DNA of 64,000 nucleotides from [Anoxybacillus] calidus (GTDB taxonomy: Bacteria; Bacillota; Bacilli; Bacillales; Anoxybacillaceae): NCBI RefSeq assembly GCF_013760845.1, contig NZ_JACDUU010000001.1, positions 404,082-468,081 of the forward strand. The letters run 5' to 3'. Within the stretch, counting starts at the first letter, position 1. Each line of letters opens with the position of its first letter. This document shows, one piece after another, positions 45,027 through 54,419 of the stretch. The position numbers and the translations under genes are program-made. The notes beneath the pieces are model-generated. The model saw only the letters and a list, made by a program, of their open reading frames with translations. It did no database searches and was not told where the DNA came from.

Positions 45027-45515
45027 CTATACCTTTGATTGATCCATTTTGTTTATCCATTGCATAAGGATACGGACAAAAAGGGATAGAAGAAAGATGG
45101 TTATAAACGAGTGCATCCATGTCCATGTATGGTAATGAATTAAATCGGTATATTTTTCACAAAAAACCTCAATGATCGTTAACGCAGCGGTATACAATGC
45201 ACATTGTACAATAATACCTAGAAATCTTGAATGATAAGTGGTTTGAAATAAATAAACACACATAATTGGATATAGAAAGGATTCAAAAATAATGCTGGTT
45301 TCGAAATATTTACTTAAAAACCTTACAGGATATTCAATCATTTTTTCTTTTGCAACAAAAATGCCAATAAATGTTGAAAAATAAGCTTTCATCAGGAAAA
45401 CTAAAATCGTGTCTTTGATGATTGGTTTTCTTTCTTTGATTAATGGTTTTCGGAAACTGAAAAATAATAAGACAATTCCAATGATAAAAAATGACCACAA
45501 AATGATTCTGTCCAT
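45027..45515 (-). CDS. CBO0543-type integral membrane protein (second copy)
   Basis: 162 residues, five hydrophobic segments: ILWSFFIIGIVLLFFSF at the N-terminus and ITIFLLSLFVRILMQWI at the C-terminus. The central YPIMCVYLFQTTYHSRF and aromatic HYHTWTWMHSF loop follow the same plan as the protein at 31901-32410. Function unknown. Confidence 0.65.
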   Translation of the reverse strand: MDRIILWSFFIIGIVLLFFSFRKPLIKERKPIIKDTILVFLMKAYFSTFIGIFVAKEKMIEYPVRFLSKYFETSIIFESFLYPIMCVYLFQTTYHSRFLGIIVQCALYTAALTIIEVFCEKYTDLIHYHTWTWMHSFITIFLLSLFVRILMQWINKMDQSKV

Positions 45516-45587
45516 GGATCAATTCGTCTCCCATTGTTCATTTGCTTTATCGTTTATTATACCCAAGTAAAAATTAAATATTTATCA

Positions 45588-45743
45588 ATGTATAAAAAGG
45601 ACTTTAGGCTTCTTCAAAAGCCGAAAACGTTGATTTATCAACCATGTATAAAATCCTGCATAAACGGTAAAAACGGAAGAAATGAACCACCTTGGGCGCT
45701 AAGTGGGGATTTATACCAACTTCCTAAAAGAAATGTTATGTAA
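45588..45743 (+). other. Possible small ORF or gene fragment in a 316-base gap
   Basis: 51 codons, no ribosome-binding site; SCINGKNGRNEPPWALSG looks protein-like. It may be the tail of a lost gene. Nothing else is visible between 45516 and 45831. Confidence 0.25.
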
Positions 45744-45831
45744 ATAGAAAGTTGTTTTTAACATAGGTTCAGATCATGCAGCGTATATTTTCAAAGAAAT
45801 CCTAATAAAAAAGCTTAAAAGAGGTGGATTT

Positions 45832-45999
45832 TTGAAAAAACATTATCGATATGCTGGATTACTTTACGGAGCTTTTCTTTTTCTAGGTATGGGTATTGGT
45901 ATGCTATTTGGAAAGCCGAGTGTAGGTATTTTAGTCGGAATTGGTTTAGGATTACTTGTAAATGCTATTATTGCTATACGTTATAAAGATAAAGAGTGA
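45832..45999 (+). CDS. Small two-helix membrane protein
   Basis: 55 residues from TTG 45832 behind GAGGTGG. Two hydrophobic helices, LLYGAFLFLGMGIGMLFG and VGILVGIGLGLLVNAIIAI, joined by KPS. Gly-rich faces suggest tight packing or oligomerisation. No family recognised. It precedes a decayed transporter. Confidence 0.6.
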   Translation: MKKHYRYAGLLYGAFLFLGMGIGMLFGKPSVGILVGIGLGLLVNAIIAIRYKDKE

Positions 46000-46009
46000 A
46001 GTAATTACT

Positions 46010-46769
46010 GATCGATTATCCTTACTGATGTCACCAACTCCTCCTGAACTGCAACGAGGAGTTTTTATGCTGCGTCTTGTTGTATTACCAGGTTGGCTTA
46101 TTGCCGGAACAAGGCAGATTACCATTATATCTGGTTTTTTGTTCATTCCATTTTTTTACATGCTATTGAGGCAGCAAATGGTCCTTTAAAAGTAAGAGGG
46201 AAATGACCGGTTAAGGGTCTTGCTATATCACTCCTTATTCTTCTAGGAATAGTCTTTATGCACGTGGGACAGGCAAATCATCTTTCTTTAAAAGAGATAT
46301 TGTTAGTTTGCATACTTGTAATGATTGTGTCATTTGCTTATCCACTTGGTAATCGGAAAATGATGGGTATATGTGTCGATCGTTTAGATGCTTATCAACG
46401 TGTACTGGGTATGACATGAGCTAGTTTACCATTTTGGTTTTTGCTTTCGTTGTATCGTTTATTCACTGCGGGAGTACCGAGTAAGGAACAAACGATACAA
46501 TCTGTTTTAGCCGCGGGGGCATTGTGACGCTACTCTTCTTCTGTGTAACTGATAATGGTAAGAGGGAGCGGCAAAAGCTAGCTGCTGTTGAAGCAACACA
46601 ATCTATGGAGGTGCTTTTCACAGTAGCTGGAGAATTCATTTTGTTAGCTTCTCCATTTCCTTCCGCTTTATCTTGGTGTGGCATGTTTATTGTAATGTTT
46701 GGTATGGTTTCACATAGTTATGCTTCACACAAAAGCAAAGTTACCGATAAACAAGAGGTCAGTGCCTGA
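46010..46769 (+). pseudogene. DMT/EmrE-type multidrug efflux transporter, inactivated
   Basis: Frames stitched together read LVVLPGWLIAGTRQITII, then LAISLLILLGIVFMHVG, IVSFAYPLGNRKMMGI, DRLDAYQRVLGMT and stop, SLPFWFLLSLYRLFTAG, then LAAVEATQSMEVLFTVAGEF and LSWCGMFIVMFGMVSHSYA. The pattern fits a ten-helix DMT transporter, broken by several stops and shifts. The N-terminal part is missing. Confidence 0.7.
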
Positions 46770-46827
46770 AATACACGATATACATTTGTTTGAAAGCTGC
46801 TCATTGTTCCTTAACATTCTAAAAAAA

Positions 46828-46855
46828 AGGGCCAACCATTTAAAGGTTGGCTCTA
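46828..46855. terminator. Terminator after the decayed transporter
   Basis: AGGGCCAACC / GGTTGGCTCT stem around ATTTAAA. The following 400 bases hold no recognisable gene apart from short hydrophobic fragments on the minus strand (for example FIFLIVFLLVYILRKDLER near 47110-47190). Confidence 0.65.
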
Positions 46856-47282
46856 GTCATAAATATATAATATAGGGGTACTTCATGAAGAAGGATATAT
46901 GCTATTTTACTAAAAAGCGTTAAATGGTTAAAGGGCAATTTGGATTATTTATTGTTCCTAAAACTTTTTATAATAGTATGTCATATTAACTAGCGATGCA
47001 TGAGATATGCACTTGTTTGTGATTACTTTTGGAGTATGTTCAAGTTTGATAGACTTTTGCACTAAAAATGAATCATGCTCTATACATAAAAAAGGTTCTG
47101 AAGTTTGGGAAGTTTATTCACTATTTCTTTCTAAATCTTTTCTCAGTATATAGACTAATAAAAAGACGATGAGAAAAATGAATTCAGATAAAAACGAACC
47201 TTTTGAGGAGAAAGGGTGTGCATCATTGGAATTGAAAGAATGCGTCAATCGTGTCTTTCGAATTCCTATATTTTTAATTAAC

Positions 47283-47338
47283 ATGTTTTTCGAGAAGTCT
47301 CCCTCCTCTAAACGGAGTATAGGTGGGAGAGATTTCAT
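47283..47338 (+). mobile_element. Omega-RNA-like hairpin, copy W3
   Basis: 56 bases after AATTAAC: ATGTTTTTCGAGAAGTCTCC, CTCCTCTAAACGGAGTAT, AGGTGGGAGAGATTTCAT. Immediately upstream is a separate palindrome GGAATTGAAAGA / TCTTTCGAATTCC (about 47227-47266). Confidence 0.55.
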
Positions 47339-47400
47339 GAGAAAGTTATATATCAAATATATTTCGTATTGAACTGCTGGCATTATACATCACAAGGAGA

Positions 47401-47673
47401 ATGGCTATGAAGGATATCTGGGTTCATTATAATAACTGATGCCTTAAAGCACTATTATATTATGAGGATCAACGTGTTCACGTTGAAACTGGAGGGGTTG
47501 AAGAGAGTGATACGATCAAGTTCAGCGGCCGTTTTAGAAAAGGTTTATACAGAATGATGGAAAATTGGTTTCACGAGCATATTCAACTTGGGAAAGTCCC
47601 GGAATTAATACGATGGGGATATGGAATTTATTATAAAGGGCCAAACTGTTCCGTGATGTACATCACTCTATGA
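47401..47673 (+). pseudogene. Upstream gene of the MKDIW / HTTER pair, interrupted by TGA
   Basis: MKDIWVHYNN, an in-frame TGA at 47437-47439, then CLKALLYYEDQRVHVETGG, FRKGLYRMMENWFHEHIQLG, KVPELIRWGYGIYYKGPN. The frame runs to a TGA that overlaps the next ATG (ATGA), showing translational coupling. One premature stop is the only defect seen; sequencing error or recoding cannot be excluded. Confidence 0.6.
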
Positions 47674-48284
47674 TTGCTTACCACACTACAGAGCGGGAAA
47701 ATAGAAAATCGATTTTGCAGAACGGTTTGTTGCCAAATTCCCAAAAGGTCCAAAAAGATGTGCAAAACGCCAGTCGAATGTTAGATAGCATAAAGCCAAA
47801 GTGGATTCCTGACTGGGTAAAGCGTATGAATGCTCTTTATCTGTATCCGGAAATAACGGTTGATTTTTTATTGATGATTGGTTATCCATCCAGTGATTTA
47901 TATGCTGTGAAATTACCCAATAATAAAGGGTGGATGGGCAGTCAATTGTATGGCGGGTTTTGCCTAACCGAATGCCCGCTCGAGGAAATGGATGAAGAAG
48001 ATCTTCTATTTATTAAAGAAGATGTCGGCAAAAAATATTGGAATTACTCTTGCTCGTTAGAGGACTTCATTAAGTATGATCGGCGAACAAGAAGGAAGGA
48101 TCGCCATGTTCAGGGGGATGATGAGATTCTTTTCTTTGAGCGAATACCGCGAGAAAACATAGAGCTAATCGGACAATGGGATGAAGGAATTTTTGTCCCA
48201 AACGACCTGTTTGTAAAGTATGTGAAGGACGAGTATAAAGAGGAATATATGAAAATATTAGGGGCAGTAAGAGGAGAAGAATAA
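47670..48284 (+). CDS. Unknown protein with ADP-ribosyltransferase-like N-terminal motif
   Basis: 204 residues. The start MIAYHTTERENRKSILQNGL has the H-x-T...I-x-x-x-GL layout of the first ADP-ribosyltransferase-like motif. MNALYLYPEI and CPLEEMDEEDLLF follow; the C-terminus is highly charged (KYVKDEYKEEYMKILG). Function not established. It is coupled to the upstream gene, and a deleted paralogue lies at 41960. A toxin/partner arrangement is one possibility. Confidence 0.5.
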   Translation: MIAYHTTERENRKSILQNGLLPNSQKVQKDVQNASRMLDSIKPKWIPDWVKRMNALYLYPEITVDFLLMIGYPSSDLYAVKLPNNKGWMGSQLYGGFCLTECPLEEMDEEDLLFIKEDVGKKYWNYSCSLEDFIKYDRRTRRKDRHVQGDDEILFFERIPRENIELIGQWDEGIFVPNDLFVKYVKDEYKEEYMKILGAVRGEE

Positions 48285-48442
48285 TAGAGAGGGATTTTTG
48301 TTTTTTTCAAAGCCTGTGTTCAGCACTCAGTTTTAAGCTCCAGCTTATCAAAAGCTAAATCAAGAAAAGCAAGATGAAAAGAGCAATGGTGAGGAAGACT
48401 GAAATTGTTTAACGCCTTGGCAAAATATTCGAATGAACGTTT

Positions 48443-48679
48443 TCAATACATTCCCGTTTCTTCGAAGTACACTTCTCCATTGCATGAGTAGTATACTTTT
48501 CCAATTAATATCCCTTCTTCATCATAGCGATGCCGTTCCCATGGACTGGCTAAAATCTCATATGCTTCTTCTAAAGTTACTGTTGGGTCAAATCCAAAGG
48601 CGTGGGCATCCTCGACATAACCTTCAGCAGCTACTCGTTTAGCCTTTTCGGATAGTTCGGTGAATTTGTAGAGGTTCAT
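48443..48679 (-). CDS. Hypothetical protein
   Basis: 78 residues, start behind GAGGGAG. TELSEKAKRVAAEGYVEDAH and TLEEAYEILASPWERHRYDE give a compact alpha/beta domain ending YYSCNGEVYFEET. No family recognised. Divergent from the McrB-like gene. Confidence 0.6.
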   Translation of the reverse strand: MNLYKFTELSEKAKRVAAEGYVEDAHAFGFDPTVTLEEAYEILASPWERHRYDEEGILIGKVYYSCNGEVYFEETGMY

Positions 48680-48890
48680 ATATTTACTCCCTCTTTACGT
48701 TCCATAATTTAGTAAACTGAAAAATGGATGTTAAACTCTCTGATTTATTATAGATCAATCTATTAAGCAGATCCATCAAAGTATGCAATTAGCGTTGTTA
48801 TAAAAGATTTGAAGACGATGATTTGATAGAAAATAATTGGTAAAAATTTTATAATAGTTTCAAATAGTAATGACAAAGTTAAGGTGAAGA

Positions 48891-50429
48891 ATGATGTTAA
48901 AAGAAAAAGCAAGTTGGTCAAAGCCTAATATTCCAAACTTAATTGGTCGTAAGAGAGTAGATCAATCTATATTCGATTTTGGTACTACTATTCCGATTGA
49001 ATTTCATGAAGATTTCCAAATGGCTAATAATAACCAATATATTAAAAGGGGGGAGAGAGAAAAAGTAACGCTGTTGATCGATGAAAAAGAGTTTGATGCT
49101 TATTTATATAATAAAGATAGAAATACACCTTCGGACACTTTACAGATTGTGTACAATAGCGATTTGAAAAAATTTTTCACCGAAACGTTTCATACTTCCT
49201 ATACATATATTCAAGAGCAAAAATCTAAACAAAACAAAATGATTGTAGTACCGGATCATCTCGCAGAATATATTGAATTTTACTCCACAGGTAAGCCATT
49301 TGTATATCGTTTAAAGTTAGTCACAAATAACTCTAATACTAAATTGGATATTTCCGAAACACTAGATTATGTGTACAGATACATACAAAGCAAAGGGTTT
49401 ACTTACGAACGAAATGACATAATCAATTTTTTCTTATCACTAAAAACTAAACCTTTCGTGATTTTATCTGGAATTTCCGGAACGGGAAAAACAAAAATGA
49501 TTCAATGGTTTGCAGAAAGTCTCGGAGCCACGGAAGAAAACGGTCGTTTTACACTTATTCCTGTTCGTCCTGATTGGAGCGATGGTTCCGATTTGCTTGG
49601 ATATACTGATATTAAGGGGGAGTTTGTGAAAGGACCTCTTACAGAAGTGTTGATCAGCGCAAGTAAGAATGAACATCTTCCGTATTTTGTCGTGCTCGAT
49701 GAAATGAATTTAGCGCGTGTTGAATACTATTTCAGTGATTTATTAAGTGTTATGGAAAGCCGTAAGTGGAAAGATGGAAAAATTGTTATCTCAAGCGTAT
49801 TATCACCAAAGCGTTTAGGACAACCTTTACCGATTCCACCTAACGTCTATTTTATTGGTACAGTTAATATGGATGAGACAACGTATCCATTTAGTAAAAA
49901 GGTACTTGACCGTGCAAATACGATTGAATTTAACGATGTGTTTCTTGACCGGTTTCACTTTGTCCAACAAGACAGTGCACTTGAAAGTCTAATCATCACG
50001 AATGATATTTTAAAAAGTGACTATCTTCATATAGTGGATTGCTATGAGGAAAATAAAGATATTGTGCATCAAGTGACGGAAGAGCTAATAAAAATAAATG
50101 CAATTATTGAAGAAATTGGTGCTCAAATCGGCTATCGTGTCCGTGATGAAATATGCTTTTATATGATTTATAACAAACGAGCAAATCTGCTTTCATTTGA
50201 ACAAGCGTTAGATTTTCAAATTCATCAAAAGATTTTACCTCGAATTGCTGGGAGTAACCCACGTACTCGACGAGTATTAACTGAACTATATAAATATTGT
50301 GCAAACCAAGCTTATCGTGAAGAAGAAGTCATTGAAATCTCGTATATGCGTTTTCCTAAGTCAACTAAAAAAGTGCAAACCATGTTACGGAGGCTTGATG
50401 AAGATGGGTTTACTTCCTTCTGGTTCTAA
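48891..50429 (+). CDS. McrB-type AAA+ GTPase subunit of a restriction-like system
   Basis: 512 residues. Residues 20-145 form a beta-rich N-terminal domain (EKVTLLIDEKEFDAYLYNKD) that may recognise DNA. The AAA+ domain has Walker A GISGTGKT (194-201), RPDWSDGSDLLGY (226-238), Walker B FVVLDEMNLARVEYY (266-280) and NMDETT (326-331), the McrB-type signature in place of a sensor Asn motif. McrB proteins are GTP-driven translocases. Overlaps the nuclease gene by 32 bases. Confidence 0.85.
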   Translation: MMLKEKASWSKPNIPNLIGRKRVDQSIFDFGTTIPIEFHEDFQMANNNQYIKRGEREKVTLLIDEKEFDAYLYNKDRNTPSDTLQIVYNSDLKKFFTETFHTSYTYIQEQKSKQNKMIVVPDHLAEYIEFYSTGKPFVYRLKLVTNNSNTKLDISETLDYVYRYIQSKGFTYERNDIINFFLSLKTKPFVILSGISGTGKTKMIQWFAESLGATEENGRFTLIPVRPDWSDGSDLLGYTDIKGEFVKGPLTEVLISASKNEHLPYFVVLDEMNLARVEYYFSDLLSVMESRKWKDGKIVISSVLSPKRLGQPLPIPPNVYFIGTVNMDETTYPFSKKVLDRANTIEFNDVFLDRFHFVQQDSALESLIITNDILKSDYLHIVDCYEENKDIVHQVTEELIKINAIIEEIGAQIGYRVRDEICFYMIYNKRANLLSFEQALDFQIHQKILPRIAGSNPRTRRVLTELYKYCANQAYREEEVIEISYMRFPKSTKKVQTMLRRLDEDGFTSFWF

Positions 50430-52878
50430 TTCAGAGATTGTTGAACTCATAAAAATTGAAACAGCCCATCTTTCTTTAGTGATGAAAGGGAAGCTTCCTA
50501 ACTTGAAACATATCGCTTTAAATCTACATACAAGCGAAAAAATGTTTTTTAACTGTACAGGTAAAAATATTGAAAGAATTGAAGTATTTGATAGAAACGT
50601 GAATAAACTTACTCCCCATGGAGAACATAGTCCCATCTTTTTTGAAAATGAATTATATGAATTACTTGTTATATCAAAGGAAAACAAACAATTAACGTTC
50701 TATCATGAGCACCCACGATTACGTACAGCGGTAAGTGCATCGAAAATTGGTACACAAAATTTCTTAACGGGAACGTTACATTTTCAAAACGAAATCGGTT
50801 TTTCTACTTTTGAGATTTACGATGGAACGGAATGTTTATTATCAGTTACGATTGAAATTTTTCCAACAAAGCTAGATTATAAGGAAGATTACAGACGTTT
50901 ACTGCATGAAGTGAATGATGAAATCTATAATTTGGCCTATCATTTTTTGAAAAAAACATATCTCCATGCAGGTTCTCACGAAAGTACTAATCCAACGATG
51001 AGTGAATTTTATCGCCTGCTGGAGCACTATTTCACTCGCTTCATGCATGCCGTTGAGCAAATTAAAAGACAGCCGCATCATGAGTTAACAAAGCAATACG
51101 ATAAAGTTCGCGGCGAAAAGATTAAGAGAATGGATTCTTTTTGCCGTAGTTATTTACATAGGCGACCATATCTGTTTGTTGAAACGAAAAATGGAATCCA
51201 TATTCATAATAAAACACTTATACCAACGGCAGGGCTAACGATTAAAAAAGAAATTTCTTTTGATACACTAGAAAATCGTTTTGTGAAATGGATGATGCAG
51301 CGGCTGAATTATAAAATGCAGGATTTATATAAGGAGATTCAACGTCCTCGACGCTTTCGCGAACATGATCCGGATGAACATTTAACAAAAAGAATCGTTA
51401 AGTGGATGCAACAAATTGAGAATGAATTATCACGAAGTTTTTGGAGAGAGATCGGGGAACTTGACCGTTCTATTTTTTCACTTGTCATCCAAATGGCTCC
51501 TGGTTATCGGGATGCGTTTGAAATGTATACGTTGATGCTACGTGGGCTTTCGCTAGAAGGCATTCAAATGAAAATGTCTGTAAAAGACGTTGCCAAGCTT
51601 TACGAGTATTGGACGTTTATTAAATTAAGCCAAATTTTAGCTAAAAAATATTTGCCAATTGAACAAGATATTATAAAGGTTAACAATAATGGATTATATC
51701 TCACATTAGATGAATCCAGAACTGCCAAACAAACATTTATCCATCCGAAAACGAAAGAAAAAATCACATTATACTATCAAAAGTCAGTTGGAAATCTCCC
51801 AACTGTTACCCAAAAGCCTGATATGGTATTAACACTAGAGAAACAAGGAAAGTCCTATACGTATAACTATATATTTGATGCAAAGTATCGGATTGATTAC
51901 AGCGATACTAGTCAACCATCACCCGGGCCTTTAGAAGAGGATATCAATACAATGCATCGTTACCGTGATGCGTTAGTAAGTGAACAGAACGGTCCATACG
52001 AGCGCACCGCATTTGGTGCGTATGTATTATTTCCATGGAATCAAGAAGAATTATATGAACAGCATCATTTTTACAAAAGTATTGAAAAAGTTAATATAGG
52101 CGGATTTCCGTTTTTACCGAATTCCACTCGGCTACTTGAACAGTTTATCGATCATTTGGTGGAAAAAAGTTCAGAGGAAATCCAAAAAGAGGGAATTTTA
52201 CCTCGGGGAACATATGAAGAATGGCAATCTTCACTAGATGAAAGAGTATTAGTCGGAGTTGTAAGAAACGATAAACAGCTTCAAGCTAACTTAAAATATG
52301 GATTTTATCACATCCCTGTTCAACGCTTAAAGAGCGGCTGGCAAGAAGCGAAGTATGTTGCTTTGTACATTACAAAATACATTTCTGAAAAAGAAAACGG
52401 TATTTTGTATTATGCAAAAATTAAAGACGTACAGATCGTAAAACGATGCAACATTAAAGAACTTCCGAGTCAAAGTCAAGATGAGTATGTGAAATTTATA
52501 CTAGAACCATGGGAGAAACTTGAACGAATTATTCGACCTGTACGATATGGTATTCAAGTATATACAATGACGACATTAAATACGTTAAAAAGCGCTCATA
52601 CGTTGCCAGAGTTATTCATGAAGTCGAGAGAAGAAGTAACGCTTTGGAGAATGCTGAGAAGACTGACGAAAGATATTCAGATTGAACTAAACGATACTTA
52701 TTTAGATAGAGCTAATGAAATTAAGGCGTTTCGTTTTAACAATGTTACAATAAAAATGGAAAGAGACAATAAAATATTAAAACTGGACAATGGAATAATT
52801 GAAAAAAACATACCATTTAATGAACTAATTTATCAACCGACAAAAGTATTCAAGGAAATTATAAACAGTATAGAATAA
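50398..52878 (+). CDS. DUF2357 / PD-(D/E)XK nuclease partner of the McrB-type GTPase
   Basis: 826 residues from ATG 50398, which follows GGAGG; the frame is open from 50299 but that stretch lies inside the McrB gene. The N-terminal 300 residues are the DUF2357-like adaptor. YEYWTFIKLSQIL precedes the nuclease motif KPDMVLTL (Asp475) and IFDAKYR (Asp494, Lys496). The last 200 residues are an extra domain. Equivalent of McrC but much longer. Together with McrB a two-gene type IV-like restriction module. Confidence 0.82.
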   Translation: MKMGLLPSGSNSEIVELIKIETAHLSLVMKGKLPNLKHIALNLHTSEKMFFNCTGKNIERIEVFDRNVNKLTPHGEHSPIFFENELYELLVISKENKQLTFYHEHPRLRTAVSASKIGTQNFLTGTLHFQNEIGFSTFEIYDGTECLLSVTIEIFPTKLDYKEDYRRLLHEVNDEIYNLAYHFLKKTYLHAGSHESTNPTMSEFYRLLEHYFTRFMHAVEQIKRQPHHELTKQYDKVRGEKIKRMDSFCRSYLHRRPYLFVETKNGIHIHNKTLIPTAGLTIKKEISFDTLENRFVKWMMQRLNYKMQDLYKEIQRPRRFREHDPDEHLTKRIVKWMQQIENELSRSFWREIGELDRSIFSLVIQMAPGYRDAFEMYTLMLRGLSLEGIQMKMSVKDVAKLYEYWTFIKLSQILAKKYLPIEQDIIKVNNNGLYLTLDESRTAKQTFIHPKTKEKITLYYQKSVGNLPTVTQKPDMVLTLEKQGKSYTYNYIFDAKYRIDYSDTSQPSPGPLEEDINTMHRYRDALVSEQNGPYERTAFGAYVLFPWNQEELYEQHHFYKSIEKVNIGGFPFLPNSTRLLEQFIDHLVEKSSEEIQKEGILPRGTYEEWQSSLDERVLVGVVRNDKQLQANLKYGFYHIPVQRLKSGWQEAKYVALYITKYISEKENGILYYAKIKDVQIVKRCNIKELPSQSQDEYVKFILEPWEKLERIIRPVRYGIQVYTMTTLNTLKSAHTLPELFMKSREEVTLWRMLRRLTKDIQIELNDTYLDRANEIKAFRFNNVTIKMERDNKILKLDNGIIEKNIPFNELIYQPTKVFKEIINSIE

Positions 52879-52942
52879 TAAAAAAGGTAGCCCTAAACTT
52901 AACAGGTTCCGTTTTCGGGTGCAAAATAAAAAATGACATGCA

Positions 52943-52990
52943 AAATGACGTGCCAACTGACAACCATTTTGGCACGTCATTTTTTATTGT
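52943..52990 (+). terminator. Terminator of the McrB/DUF2357 operon
   Basis: AAAATGACGTGCCA / TGGCACGTCATTTTTT with a 16-base loop. Confidence 0.85.
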
Positions 52991-53081
52991 TATAACAGGA
53001 TTTATTTCGATTTTTATTAAAAATAACACTACTTTTAGCAGGAGGATGTATAGCGAATGAAGAATATGGAGTTTGACAAAT

Positions 53082-53113
53082 CAAAAGGCAGTGATGGTAC
53101 CCCACTGCCTTTT
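53082..53113. terminator. Terminator of the quinone oxidoreductase gene
   Basis: AAAAGGCAGTG / CACTGCCTTTTT stem, just beyond the minus-strand gene end. Confidence 0.8.
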
Positions 53114-53136
53114 TCAGTTTCTCTCACACCTATCAG

Positions 53137-54120
53137 TTATGTATTTCGAACAGTCAACAAAACCTTTCCCGTGCTATTTCTGCTTTCGACCCAACGATGT
53201 GCCTCTACTGCTTCTTCGAGTGCAAACTTCTTTCCGATCTTCATTTTCAAACGTCCTTCTGCCAAATAGCGGAGAACATGATCTGCTGCATTATGTAAAA
53301 GGTGAGGGCGTTCTTTTCTTGTCGTACCTAAGCTAAAGCCAAGAACAGAGCGACAACTAGAATGCAAATCTTTGGTTTGAAAACGTCCAACGTAACCACT
53401 AGAGTTTCCAAAGTGAACTAACCTTCCGTACATAGCGAGGCATTCAAGACTTTTCTCTGATACTTGACCAGAGATCGAATCTAATATTACGTCAGCCCCT
53501 CGACCATTCGTTAATTCCACTACTTTTTCGGCAAAATCAACATCCTCGTAACAAATCACATGATCGGCACCTGCGTCTAAAGCAGTTGCAATCTTTGTGG
53601 TACTGCCTACTGTGCCGATCACACAACCCGCACCTAAAATTTTGGCTAGCTGGATTGCTGTTGTTCCAACTCCGCCAGCTGCTGCATGAATAAGAACCGT
53701 TTCACCTGGTTCTAATCTTGCAACATCTGCAAGTAACTTAAAAGCAGTGAAAGAAACAATAGGGCAAGCTGCCGCCGTGTCAAAATCAACATTATCAGGA
53801 ATTGCGAACGTAAGAATTTCATCCGCCACCACATACTCAGCGTAGGAGCCCATCTTAGGAAACGCAATGACTCGTTGTCCTTCAGTAAAGCGCTTAACAT
53901 CGGATCCGACCTTTTCAACAACCCCCGCTACGTCGAGACCTGGAATGAATGGAAGCTTGCCTGAGCCTTTTTTTCCGTATCTGGACTTAATATCAGCAAA
54001 ATTCACGCTGGTCGCCTCAACTCGAATTAGAACTTGACGAGAGGTTATCGACGGTACGTCGACGGTCGTGCATTTCAAAACTTCAGGGGGACCGAATTCA
54101 GTAACTAAAATGGCTCTCAC
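53137..54120 (-). CDS. Quinone oxidoreductase-type zinc-independent MDR dehydrogenase
   Basis: 327 residues. GroES-like N-terminus (VEATSVNFADIKSRYG), then Rossmann loop AAAGGVGTTAIQLAK with NADPH-binding GGVG. No structural or catalytic zinc Cys residues, as in QOR proteins. Probably reduces quinones or enones. Single gene. Confidence 0.9.
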   Translation of the reverse strand: MRAILVTEFGPPEVLKCTTVDVPSITSRQVLIRVEATSVNFADIKSRYGKKGSGKLPFIPGLDVAGVVEKVGSDVKRFTEGQRVIAFPKMGSYAEYVVADEILTFAIPDNVDFDTAAACPIVSFTAFKLLADVARLEPGETVLIHAAAGGVGTTAIQLAKILGAGCVIGTVGSTTKIATALDAGADHVICYEDVDFAEKVVELTNGRGADVILDSISGQVSEKSLECLAMYGRLVHFGNSSGYVGRFQTKDLHSSCRSVLGFSLGTTRKERPHLLHNAADHVLRYLAEGRLKMKIGKKFALEEAVEAHRWVESRNSTGKVLLTVRNT

Positions 54121-54419
54121 AACAATACCTCCAATGAACGAAAATTTAGTTTATTAAGAAAATTTGTTTTATATATTTTACAACAGAATAGTTGGTTTAC
54201 GACACAATTAATTTTTTATATAAGTTATAAAAAATTGCTTTGTTTTCGGCTGTTAAGCGATCCATCGGAACAGGGGTCGCTTTTTTATATAATTTCATCC
54301 TCAAAATCCCAATTTTGTATTATAATGAGGTAGAGTTTTAATATAGTAAAGCTGCATTTGTCAGCGATAAAGATGGCGATTTGAAAGCCAAATCCCAAAA
54401 AGAAACGAGGGATCTAGCT

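Noticed and set aside
53057-53336. Plus-strand frames opposite the end of the quinone oxidoreductase gene
   Set aside because: Shadow frames crossing its terminator.
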